From a virus, in IMG/VR virus record IMGVR_UViG_3300009151_000330, positions 1 to 25,864 of that record: 25,864 nt of DNA; one strand, 5' to 3'. Positions within the stretch are counted from its first letter, which is position 1; the number at the start of each line of letters is the position of its first letter. The notes under the pieces were generated by a model. It was given only the letters and a program-made list of their open reading frames with translations, did not search any database and had not been told where the DNA came from. The translations under genes were made by a program, and so were the position numbers. Positions 14,993 through 22,699 of this stretch are shown here, in pieces.

Positions 14993-17983
14993 ATGTCACT
15001 CATAGTCACAAATCGTTCTGATAATTTCGAAGCTTGGAGAGTAAACACCAATCAACTTGGTGCAAACGTAGGCGATTTAGCCACTCTTGCTTCAGGTATA
15101 TCTTCTAGTTCTTCGGTGGTCGGTGCAGCTAATACTATCATGGGATATATTGGCACCTCGGCATTTACTACTTCTGCGAGTGACGTAAAGACGGCAATTA
15201 ATCAGATTACCGATGGAGTATCTATATTTCATGGAAATAAGACATTTGCAAACAATCTTAGTGTACAAGGTATACTTGGTTCTACTGGAAATTTCTCAGT
15301 AGGTTCGAGCCAACTTACGGTTGATGCATCAACAGGCGATGTTCTTGTTGCGGGAACTTTAGGAGTGACTGGCGTAGGTACATTCACTGCAGGCATAACG
15401 GCAGATGGTTTAGCTATTGGCACGACGAGTAACACGATTGCAGTAAATGGATCTGGTAGTCTTTATTTGGCCGCTGGTACCGGTGGATCTATCAGTATGG
15501 GATCTCCAGTAGTAGTTCCTGCTTCAGGTACCACCACAACTCCAGTCATCTCATTAACGAACACTGCGTCGTATCCATCTACTCCAAATCGTTTTACTAT
15601 CGACGCAAATGGAAATGTAGCGATCGTTGGAAATCTATCAGTTTCAGGAACAACCACTCTTACAAGCACAAACTATACGCCTGCTTGGTCTTCTATTACA
15701 GGAAAATCATACTATGGTGTAATGAGTGATGGTACTAACACTGCTAGTCCAATAACAAACGATGTAACTGGAGATACATTTAAATTCCGTGGATCAAACG
15801 GAGTAACAACTACTATTGCAAACAACGATGGTACGTATGGAGATAATCTACTGATTAGTCTCTCAGGAGTACCAAATTCGGTACTTTCAAATAGCTCATT
15901 GACGGTTTCTGCAGGCACCGGCTTAAGCGGCGGTGGCGCAGTGTCTTTAGGTGGTACAGTAACTTTAAGTAACGCAGGCGTAACATCAAACGTTGCAGGA
16001 ACTGGTATCAGTGTTAGCGGTGCGACTGGTGCGGTAACAATTGCAAACACTGGAGTATTATCTTTAGGACACGGAAATGGTATCTCATTAAGCGGTTCAA
16101 CTGGAGCAGTGACAATCACAAATAGTGATCTAGGTTCATCACAGAATATCTTTAAGAATGTGGCAGTGTCTGGACAAACAACTCAGGTTGCAACAATCAA
16201 TAATGATACTATAACATTAGTCGCAGGGACCGTATCTGCGACACCTGGCATCAGTATCACCACTCCTTCGAGTGGTCCAAGCCAAGTCACAATCTCACAC
16301 GCCACGACCACTGCAATAGCTGGAACAAGCACAAACTCAGGCGGTAATGTAATTCAGAATTTGACCTTAGATGCTTATGGTCACGTAACGGCAATAGCTG
16401 CTGCAGCACCAACGACTTACATAGGTACTACTGGAGTTGCTCTTGGAAGAGCTTCAAACTCATTAGCGTTAAACGGTATACTCTCAGTAACACTGCCTGG
16501 CTCAACCTCAGGTTCAATACAACTCGTACCTACCGCTGTTGCAGGAACTGGCACCGTCATTACGATTCCAGCCACGACTGGAACTCTTGTGACAACTGGC
16601 GATACCAGCACTGTAAGCAGTGCAATGTTAGCTGGATCAATTGCTAACTCAAAACTATTAAATAGTTCTCTGACTCTTGGATCAACGAACGTGTCTTTAG
16701 GCGGTACTGCATCTTCATTGAGCGGTCTTACTTCTATCCAAGCCACAACATTCACTGGAAATCTTGTAGGAAATGCGTCATCTGCTTCTAATTGGGCGAG
16801 CTCAAGGACGGTTTCCTTTACTGGTGGAGATGCGACAGGTAGTTTCAGCATCGATGGATCAACTAATGTTGGATCGGTAGCTCTAACTTTACAGTCAGTA
16901 AATAGCAATATTGGTACGTACGGTTCAACCACGACTGTACCTGTCATTAATGTTGATGGTAAAGGAAGAATTTTAAGTGTTTCAAGCGCAACTATTAGTG
17001 GCGGCGGTGGCGGTGGTACACAAGGCGTACAAGGTATTCAAGGCATTCAAGGTACGCAAGGCACAGCAGGTGCAGGAACTCAAGGTACGCAAGGAGCTCA
17101 AGGTATCCAAGGTACAACTGGTTCAGGCACTCAAGGCGCTCAAGGAACAAGCGCGGCTGGTACTCAAGGTACTCAAGGTGCGATAGGTGCAGGCACTCAG
17201 GGTACTCAAGGTAGACAAGGCATCACTGGCTCTCAAGGTACAACTGGAACTGGTACTCAAGGTACTCAAGGAACCGCTGGCCCAAGCGCAAATCAATTAT
17301 TAAATACGACGAGTGCTCCTACCTTTGATACGGTGAATCTTACGAGTAGCGGTGGCGGTTCTTCAGTAAGTTTGACGAGTGGAGGCTTAGCTTGGCTACA
17401 ATCCGGTATCGTAGGACCTGCAGTAATTTACACGAATGGATATAATCAAGGTGGTAGTACTAATTATGGTCTTGGATTAACTGATTTATCTTATGGTCAA
17501 GGCGCAAAGACTTGGTTATACGGAAATGGAGACGCAAGTTTTGGCGGTGCTTTATCAAAGGCGTCTGGTTCATTTAAGATCAATCATCCATTACCAGCGC
17601 TGTCCAAGACTAATTATCTCTATCACTCATTTATTGAAGGTCCATACTGTGACTTGATCTATCGTGGAACTGCAGTTCTTTCTGCAGGAACGACATCGGT
17701 CAATATCGATTCACACTTTGGAATGACTAGTGGTACATTTGCGGCGCTTTGTAAAAACTGTCAAGTGTTTGTGACAAATCAGACCGATTGGTCAGGAGTA
17801 AGAGGTTCAGTATCTGGAAGTACTTTGACGATTAGCTGTCAAGACAGTAATGCAACTTCTACGGTTAATTGGATGGTCGTAGGTGAACGTAATGATCCTC
17901 ATATCATTGATACTGATTGGACAGATCATAACGGGCGTCCTATACTTGAGCCAAAGATACCGATCGATCCAAAGATCGCTTAA
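14993..17983 (+). CDS. Tail fibre protein with a collagen-like segment
   Basis: A 996-residue tail fibre. It opens with 'MSLIVTNRSDNFEAWRVNTN' then QLGANVGDLATL, a common attachment N-terminus of T4-like fibres. Residues about 60-670 are Gly/Ser/Thr-rich beta repeats with phrases such as 'GTGLSGGGAVSLGGTVTLSN', 'LDAYGHVTAI' and 'VSFTGGDATGSFSIDGSTNV', usual in fibre shafts. A GGGGGG run leads into about 30 Gly-X-Gln style triplets at residues about 675-765, such as GTQGVQGIQGIQGTQG, forming a collagen-like stem. The C-terminal module starts near residue 860 with 'SFKINHPLPALSKTNYLYHS' and 'FIEGPYCDLIYRG', a module shared by many phage fibres. It is likely host-binding or host-range determining. 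A sugar-modification cassette lies directly downstream. Confidence 0.9.
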   Translation: MSLIVTNRSDNFEAWRVNTNQLGANVGDLATLASGISSSSSVVGAANTIMGYIGTSAFTTSASDVKTAINQITDGVSIFHGNKTFANNLSVQGILGSTGNFSVGSSQLTVDASTGDVLVAGTLGVTGVGTFTAGITADGLAIGTTSNTIAVNGSGSLYLAAGTGGSISMGSPVVVPASGTTTTPVISLTNTASYPSTPNRFTIDANGNVAIVGNLSVSGTTTLTSTNYTPAWSSITGKSYYGVMSDGTNTASPITNDVTGDTFKFRGSNGVTTTIANNDGTYGDNLLISLSGVPNSVLSNSSLTVSAGTGLSGGGAVSLGGTVTLSNAGVTSNVAGTGISVSGATGAVTIANTGVLSLGHGNGISLSGSTGAVTITNSDLGSSQNIFKNVAVSGQTTQVATINNDTITLVAGTVSATPGISITTPSSGPSQVTISHATTTAIAGTSTNSGGNVIQNLTLDAYGHVTAIAAAAPTTYIGTTGVALGRASNSLALNGILSVTLPGSTSGSIQLVPTAVAGTGTVITIPATTGTLVTTGDTSTVSSAMLAGSIANSKLLNSSLTLGSTNVSLGGTASSLSGLTSIQATTFTGNLVGNASSASNWASSRTVSFTGGDATGSFSIDGSTNVGSVALTLQSVNSNIGTYGSTTTVPVINVDGKGRILSVSSATISGGGGGGTQGVQGIQGIQGTQGTAGAGTQGTQGAQGIQGTTGSGTQGAQGTSAAGTQGTQGAIGAGTQGTQGRQGITGSQGTTGTGTQGTQGTAGPSANQLLNTTSAPTFDTVNLTSSGGGSSVSLTSGGLAWLQSGIVGPAVIYTNGYNQGGSTNYGLGLTDLSYGQGAKTWLYGNGDASFGGALSKASGSFKINHPLPALSKTNYLYHSFIEGPYCDLIYRGTAVLSAGTTSVNIDSHFGMTSGTFAALCKNCQVFVTNQTDWSGVRGSVSGSTLTISCQDSNATSTVNWMVVGERNDPHIIDTDWTDHNGRPILEPKIPIDPKIA
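17019..17284 (+). repeat. Collagen-like Gly-X-Gln coding repeat in the tail fibre
   Basis: Degenerate 9-base repeats coding mostly for Gly-Thr-Gln, Gly-Ile-Gln, Gly-Val-Gln and Gly-Ala-Gln, with small interruptions such as GAG, GSG and AAG. Two stretches within it (17075-17097 and 17124-17145) are identical to stretches in the collagen-like gene at 25420-25442 and 25451-25472. Confidence 0.9.
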
Positions 17984-18078
17984 TTGATAAAAAAAGTTTA
18001 TTTCGTAATTTACTTCTTATAAGGAAGTGAATATATAGTAATGTACTCGTATAAGACACTACTTTATTATAATATACT
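17984..18078 (+). other. A/T-rich intergenic region with a hairpin between fibre and sugar cassette
   Basis: A 95-base gap, the largest in the window. It holds an inverted repeat: TTTACTTC at 18009-18016 and GAAGTGAA at 18024-18031, an eight-pair stem with one G-T pair and a seven-base loop. No T-run follows, so it is not a clear intrinsic terminator. Downstream there are A/T-rich strings including TATAAT at 18068-18073, too close to the ATG at 18079 to leave a leader of useful length. No exact TATAAATA box is present. Confidence 0.5.
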
Positions 18079-19071
18079 ATGAATAATTTCGTAAAAGCTG
18101 CAATTCAAGCAGGTGGTTCAATCAAGCCCCTGATTATTCCTTCGGAACTCACTGGCGGTACTGGTCTCATGAATCCTTCCGTTCTAAATGATAACGGAAA
18201 GATTCTTGTAAACATCCGTCATGTAAATTATACCTTCTATCATTCAGAGAATAAGGTATTCTTACATCCTTGGGGTCCATTGACGTACTTACACCCTGAG
18301 AATGACTTAAAGCTACGTACGACTAACTGGTACTGTGAGATGGACGACCAGTTAAACATCACTCGTTACAATAAGATCGATATGAGCTTTGGAGATACGT
18401 ATGAGCCAAAGTGGGAGTTTATTGGTTGTGAGGACGTTCGCTTAATGCGTTGGGAAGGAAAGCTTTATATCGCTGGAGTTCGCCGTGATACAACTACGAA
18501 TGGCCAAGGTCGTATGGAACTCTCCGAGATCGTAGTCACTCCTGATGCAGTCAAGGAAGTATCACGCTTTCGTATTCCTACACCAAAAGATCCAAACGCT
18601 TACTGTGAAAAGAATTGGATGCCTATTCTTGACATGCCTTATCACTTTATTAAGTGGTGTACTCCTACAGAAGTAGTTAGGGCAAATCTTGACACTAGAA
18701 CTTCTACGACAGTCGTGATGCAAGACACGGATCCTAAAGTGCGTAGAGATCTTCGTGGCGGTACACAGCTTATACCTATGGGCAATGGCTATCACATGGC
18801 GATTACTCATGAGGTTGACTTATTTAAGTCTGAAGTAGGTAGAAAAGATGCAGTATATCACCATCGCTTTATCATTTGGGACGATAAGTGGAATATAGTA
18901 AAGTCATCAAAGGATTTCTTCTTCATGCACGCGCATGTCGAGTTTGCTATCGGCATGTGTCATTATAATGAGTCGGACGTCTTAATTACTTTTGGCTTCC
19001 AAGATAATGCCGCATATATACTTCGTTGTCCTATCAAAGTCATAATGGATTTTATAAATGAAAATAATTGA
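18079..19071 (+). CDS. Beta-propeller protein resembling GH130-type glycoside phosphorylases/hydrolases
   Basis: A 330-residue protein with repeats suggestive of a five-bladed beta-propeller. The line 'MNPSVLNDNGKILVNIRHVN' (residues 31-50), 'EFIGCEDVRLMRWEGKLYIA' (113-132), 'CEKNWMPI' (176-183), 'LRGGTQLIPMGNGYHMAITH' (225-244) and 'FAIGMCHYNESDVLITFGFQ' (289-308) resemble the blade starts of the GH130/GH43/GH32 propeller superfamily, and the 'EDVR' at 118-121 is like the EDPR motif of GH130. GH130 enzymes act on mannosides, commonly by phosphorolysis. Which sugar is handled here is unknown, and it could be a non-catalytic sugar-binding propeller. Its last 14 bases overlap the next gene, so it is coupled to the GT17 fusion. 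Confidence 0.6.
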   Translation: MNNFVKAAIQAGGSIKPLIIPSELTGGTGLMNPSVLNDNGKILVNIRHVNYTFYHSENKVFLHPWGPLTYLHPENDLKLRTTNWYCEMDDQLNITRYNKIDMSFGDTYEPKWEFIGCEDVRLMRWEGKLYIAGVRRDTTTNGQGRMELSEIVVTPDAVKEVSRFRIPTPKDPNAYCEKNWMPILDMPYHFIKWCTPTEVVRANLDTRTSTTVVMQDTDPKVRRDLRGGTQLIPMGNGYHMAITHEVDLFKSEVGRKDAVYHHRFIIWDDKWNIVKSSKDFFFMHAHVEFAIGMCHYNESDVLITFGFQDNAAYILRCPIKVIMDFINENN

Positions 19072-21082
19072 TTGTTTTCCATATTATAACGAAAAAGAAC
19101 TCTTACAACTACGTTACAATTTATTAAAAGACGTAGTAGACGAGTTCATCATTTGTGAAGGTGACGTCACTCATACTGGCGATCCTAAGCCAATGACCTG
19201 CGTTGATACCTTGAAAGAACTTGGTATACCTTTAGATAAGATCAAGCTTATTAAAGTTAAATTACCAAGCGACAAAGGATTAAGCAATTGGAGGCGTGAG
19301 AACGCTCAACGCGATGCTGCACGCAGCTTCTTAAATGATAATAACACAGTCGCTATCATAAGTGACTGTGACGAGATCATGAATCCAGTCTCAGTGAAGT
19401 ATTATGCCGAGTCTGCTTTAAGATATCCAGATCGTATCATTCGTATACCAATGGCTTACTTGAATTGCCGCGCAGACCTTCAGGTGGTAGATAAGAGTGG
19501 TAACGCTCGTGATTGGAACGCACCATTCATGTGCTTAAGAAAGCATGTAGAAAAATATTCTTTAAGTCAGATCCGCGAATCATACACACGAGGCAAGAAT
19601 GACATTAGCTTTACTGATACTTATTTAATAGACAATGGTGTTATTGAGAAAGCTGGTTGGCACTTTAGTTGGATGGGTAATGCAGCGCGCATGCAAACAA
19701 AGATAAAGTCATTAGCAGATCATGGCGACTTCATCGCTGGTGCCGTCGGCGGTGGGTCTGATAAAACGAAGATCGTTGATTTCATGGATTCTTATAAGGC
19801 AAAGGATGGATCAACCGATCCGTTAGGTCGCGAGGATCACGTATTAAAGTATTATCCTACATCAAAGTTACCACAAAAAATCTTTGAATTACCTTTAGTG
19901 CAAGATTACCTCTTACCTGTCAAGATTAAGCATTTCTATGACCAACCGCAGTTTGGTGAGAACTGGTTCACATTCCCTGAGTTATACGCAGAGATGGTAC
20001 GCAAGTTCCCAGATGGCAGTAAGTTTGTAGAGATTGGTTCTTGGAAAGGTAGATCAGCGGCTTATATGGCCACTGAGATCATTAATAATGATAAACAGAT
20101 TGAGTTCATGTGTGTTGATACTTGGCAAGGCTCGATTGAACACCAAGAAGCAAATAAGGATGAACTAAAAGATCTTTACCACATCTTTATTAAGAACATG
20201 AGTCCTGTGGATGGTAAGTACAAACCACTCCGGTTGACTTCAGTACAAGCTGCACAACAATTTGCTGACAACACATTAGACTTTATCTTTATTGATGCCT
20301 CACACGAATACGAGGACGTAAAGAATGATATAAAGGCTTGGCTACCAAAACTAAAGAAAACTGGTGTAATAGCTGGGCACGATTGCTATCCTGATAATCC
20401 TGAGTTCGGCGGTGTATATAAGGCAGTCAAAGAACTCATTCCTAACTTTAAGATCTCTGAAAACTGTTGGATATACGAACCAATGAATCCTATTAAATCT
20501 GAAATTGAAAATCTACTCTATAAGTTTATAGATAATCCTAATGACGCCGAGTCAAACTTTGCACTCGCACTATATTACGATCGCTTGAATCAAACTGCTT
20601 CAGCGGTGTCATATTATATCCGTACTGCGGAACGCGCACCAGATCCATTACTTCAGTATGAAGCTTTAGTTAAAGCAGCACTTTGTTTCTTACGACAAGG
20701 TACGCGCGGCTTATCAGTTCGTGGATTGCTGCAAAGAGCGATCACTGTACTTCCAAAGCGCCCAGAGGCGTATTTCTTATTAGCTCGCTGGTGGGAGAGA
20801 GACAGCACCGTTGAGGGTTGGGTAAACTGCTATACGCTCGCTACGATTGGAGAAAATCATTGCGACTTTAATTTAGCGCCCTTACGAACCAATGTTGAGT
20901 ACCCTGGCAAATATGGCATGATCTTTGAAAAGGCAATCAGCGCTTGGTGGGTAGGTCTTTGTGAAGAATCTCGCGACTTATTAAAGATTTTATTAACTCA
21001 ATATAAATTAGACGCAACTCATAAGAATGCTGCCATAAACAACTTAAAGTTTATGAAGCAGAATGTAGATCAATATCTCTAA
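19058..21082 (+). CDS. Three-part fusion: GT17-like glycosyltransferase, class I methyltransferase, TPR-like tail
   Basis: A 674-residue protein. Residues about 1-290 match family GT17 (N-acetylglucosaminyltransferase III-like): 'MKIIDCFPYYNEKELLQLRY', 'DVVDEFIICEGDVTHTGDPK' and the acidic metal/nucleotide-sugar site 'IISDCDEIMNP' (about 100-110), with 'AGWHFSWMGN' later. Residues about 310-460 are a Rossmann methyltransferase: 'KFVEIGSWKGRSAAYMATEI' is the SAM-binding motif I, then 'FIFIDASHEYEDVKNDIKAW' and 'VIAGHDCY', as in the Methyltransf_24 family. Residues about 485-674 are helical TPR-like repeats ('AESNFALALYYDRLNQTASA') ending with 'YPGKYGMIFEKAISAWWVGL', a tail I associate with phage glycosyltransferases. 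It probably transfers a sugar and methylates it or an acceptor. The target is unknown; it overlaps the propeller gene by 14 bases. Confidence 0.8.
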   Translation: MKIIDCFPYYNEKELLQLRYNLLKDVVDEFIICEGDVTHTGDPKPMTCVDTLKELGIPLDKIKLIKVKLPSDKGLSNWRRENAQRDAARSFLNDNNTVAIISDCDEIMNPVSVKYYAESALRYPDRIIRIPMAYLNCRADLQVVDKSGNARDWNAPFMCLRKHVEKYSLSQIRESYTRGKNDISFTDTYLIDNGVIEKAGWHFSWMGNAARMQTKIKSLADHGDFIAGAVGGGSDKTKIVDFMDSYKAKDGSTDPLGREDHVLKYYPTSKLPQKIFELPLVQDYLLPVKIKHFYDQPQFGENWFTFPELYAEMVRKFPDGSKFVEIGSWKGRSAAYMATEIINNDKQIEFMCVDTWQGSIEHQEANKDELKDLYHIFIKNMSPVDGKYKPLRLTSVQAAQQFADNTLDFIFIDASHEYEDVKNDIKAWLPKLKKTGVIAGHDCYPDNPEFGGVYKAVKELIPNFKISENCWIYEPMNPIKSEIENLLYKFIDNPNDAESNFALALYYDRLNQTASAVSYYIRTAERAPDPLLQYEALVKAALCFLRQGTRGLSVRGLLQRAITVLPKRPEAYFLLARWWERDSTVEGWVNCYTLATIGENHCDFNLAPLRTNVEYPGKYGMIFEKAISAWWVGLCEESRDLLKILLTQYKLDATHKNAAINNLKFMKQNVDQYL

Positions 21083-21083
21083 T

Positions 21084-21097
21084 ATATACTAGTATAT
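21084..21097. repeat. 14-base perfect palindrome before the GT25-GT2 gene
   Basis: ATATACTAGTATAT reads the same on both strands and fills most of the 19-base gap between the GT17 fusion stop and the ATG at 21102. It could be a binding site, a weak hairpin in the leader, or a chance result of A/T-rich sequence. Confidence 0.4.
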
Positions 21098-21101
21098 TAT
21101 T

Positions 21102-22655
21102 ATGAATCCTTTGAAAGGTGTTCCTCCAATTTATTATCTCTCACTCGCGGGTGAGACCGAGCGTCAAAAGTGCATACAAGATCAATTTGACAAGTATTTT
21201 ATAAAGAATACGACTATGATTCTAGGCTTCGACGGTCGCAAGACTGATCTGAAGAATAATCCATTAGTTCGTGGTTCTTATTTTGATGCTTTATCCTCTG
21301 GAGATGTGGCGTGTTCGATGGGTCATATTCAGATGATTAAGACTTGGTTAGAAACATCTGATAGTGATACCGCATTATTCTTGGAAGATGATGTCAATCT
21401 CGATAACTGTGAGTATTGGAGTTTCTTATGGTCAGAGATGGTTGAGGCTTTGCCTAAAGGATGGAAGTGTATGCAGTTGGCATTAATCAAGCCGCACGAC
21501 ATTGAGGAAGTAAAGTTTCGTCCACGCATTACTAACAATTGGTCAGTGACTGCTTATCTCTTAACAAGAGATTACGCTAAGTTCTTACTAGATCATTATT
21601 ACGTAAACAATCAGTTTGTACTGAATGTGTTTGGAGATCCAAGGGCTTTGCCTATCGTGGAGAACTTGATTTATTTCCCAGCAGAACCTCACGTATACAC
21701 ATTCCCTATCTTTACTGAGAAGAATACTTTCTCAAGTACGTTTATTGCAGGTCAAAAAAAGGTAAAGGAATATAATGATATCTCTGAAAAGTCTGCAACG
21801 AAGTGGTGGCAGAACTATGGTAAGAAGACATCTCTTTCTCAATTTATGGATACTACACACGTCTTTGAACCAATACCGATGTTAGGCACCGCAGTGGTAA
21901 ATAACACTAAGTGGGTCAAGAGGCTCATTGAAAGTGTGGATCATCCAGTGAAAGAGTTCTTGATCATTAACAATAATGGTCGTGGCATAATCGATAAAGA
22001 ACTGGATGAGATTGCAGCGGTGCCTCATAAATTTATTGGAAAGATTCGTGTCCTTCACATGGCGTGTAATTTAGGAGTACCCGCGTCTTGGAACTTGATG
22101 ATCAAGTCGTATATCAAAGCTCCTTACTGGATCATCATGAATGATGACGTTGCGTTCACGCCTGGGCTCTTAGCCGAGATGCATTTAGCCACTCTTCGTG
22201 AACCCATGGTGGGTATGATTCACGCGCACGAGGGAGATCATGGCATCGGTAGTTGGGACTTATTTCTTATCCGAGATCACGTCATAATGAACTATGGTTT
22301 ATTTGATGAAAATCTATATCCTGCTTATAACGAGGATGCTGACTATTTCATGCGATTCCTAGTAAAACCTATTCGTAGGATCATGTCCTTACAAGGGAAT
22401 TACTTGCATGGAGATGGTAATAAACAAGATTACCATACTCATGGTAGGCAGACTGCAAAGAGTGATAGTAAACTGCACGATCAATTACATCAAGTAAATC
22501 TTACTAATTTTGAGTATATGACACAAAAATGGACTGAAGGATGGAGGCTTTGTGCACCTTCCCAGAGTCCATTTAGAGATAAAAACACTGAATTTCCTAT
22601 ATCTTATACTACTTTTGACTTAAAATTTATAAGATCAAAACATCTAGGTTTTTAA
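21102..22655 (+). CDS. Fused glycosyltransferases: GT25-like N-terminal half and GT2-like C-terminal half
   Basis: A 517-residue protein with two transferase domains. Residues about 8-240 resemble GT25 (bacterial LPS and animal collagen galactosyltransferases): 'PPIYYLSLAGETERQKCIQD', 'GDVACSMGHIQMIKTWLE' and the acidic site 'ALFLEDDVNLD' (residues 91-101), then 'SVTAYLLTRDYAKFLLDH'. Residues about 258-480 resemble a GT2 (GT-A fold) enzyme: 'VVNNTKWVKRLIESV', 'EFLIINNNGRG', 'LGVPASWNLMI' and the DxD-like 'WIIMNDDVAFTPGLLAEM' (about 343-360), followed by 'YPAYNEDADYFMRF' and 'GNYLHGDGNK'. Both sites look intact, so it may add two sugars in sequence. It follows the GT17 fusion by 19 bases. The acceptor is unknown; the neighbouring collagen-like fibres are candidates by analogy with the GT25 family. 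Confidence 0.82.
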   Translation: MNPLKGVPPIYYLSLAGETERQKCIQDQFDKYFIKNTTMILGFDGRKTDLKNNPLVRGSYFDALSSGDVACSMGHIQMIKTWLETSDSDTALFLEDDVNLDNCEYWSFLWSEMVEALPKGWKCMQLALIKPHDIEEVKFRPRITNNWSVTAYLLTRDYAKFLLDHYYVNNQFVLNVFGDPRALPIVENLIYFPAEPHVYTFPIFTEKNTFSSTFIAGQKKVKEYNDISEKSATKWWQNYGKKTSLSQFMDTTHVFEPIPMLGTAVVNNTKWVKRLIESVDHPVKEFLIINNNGRGIIDKELDEIAAVPHKFIGKIRVLHMACNLGVPASWNLMIKSYIKAPYWIIMNDDVAFTPGLLAEMHLATLREPMVGMIHAHEGDHGIGSWDLFLIRDHVIMNYGLFDENLYPAYNEDADYFMRFLVKPIRRIMSLQGNYLHGDGNKQDYHTHGRQTAKSDSKLHDQLHQVNLTNFEYMTQKWTEGWRLCAPSQSPFRDKNTEFPISYTTFDLKFIRSKHLGF

Positions 22656-22675
22656 ATTTTATAGATAGTTTATCA

Positions 22676-22683
22676 TATAAATA
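22676..22683 (+). promoter_or_regulatory. T4-type late promoter box upstream of the polyglycine adhesin
   Basis: An exact TATAAATA followed by G lies 16 bases before the ATG at 22700, in the 44-base gap after the GT25-GT2 gene. Downstream it carries ATTATTACC, the same nine bases seen after the box at 4106. It would let the adhesin block be made late in its own transcript, separate from the sugar cassette. Confidence 0.75.
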
Positions 22684-22699
22684 GTCATTATTACCACTA

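Noticed and set aside
15712-16947. Antisense open frames of 135 and 176 residues inside the tail fibre
   Set aside because: Their Pro/Val/Thr-rich composition is the complement of Gly/Thr/Asn-rich fibre codons; the + strand fibre frame is unbroken and conserved in style.
18068-18078. TATAAT as a sigma70 -10 box before the propeller gene
   Set aside because: It is five bases from the ATG, no -35-like sequence was found at the right distance, and such strings are common in the A/T-rich leaders here.
22621-22661. Possible terminator from TAAAATTTA and TAAATTTTA near the end of the GT25-GT2 gene
   Set aside because: The nine-base inverted repeat is entirely A/T and separated by 23 bases, so the stem would be very weak and is expected by chance in this composition.
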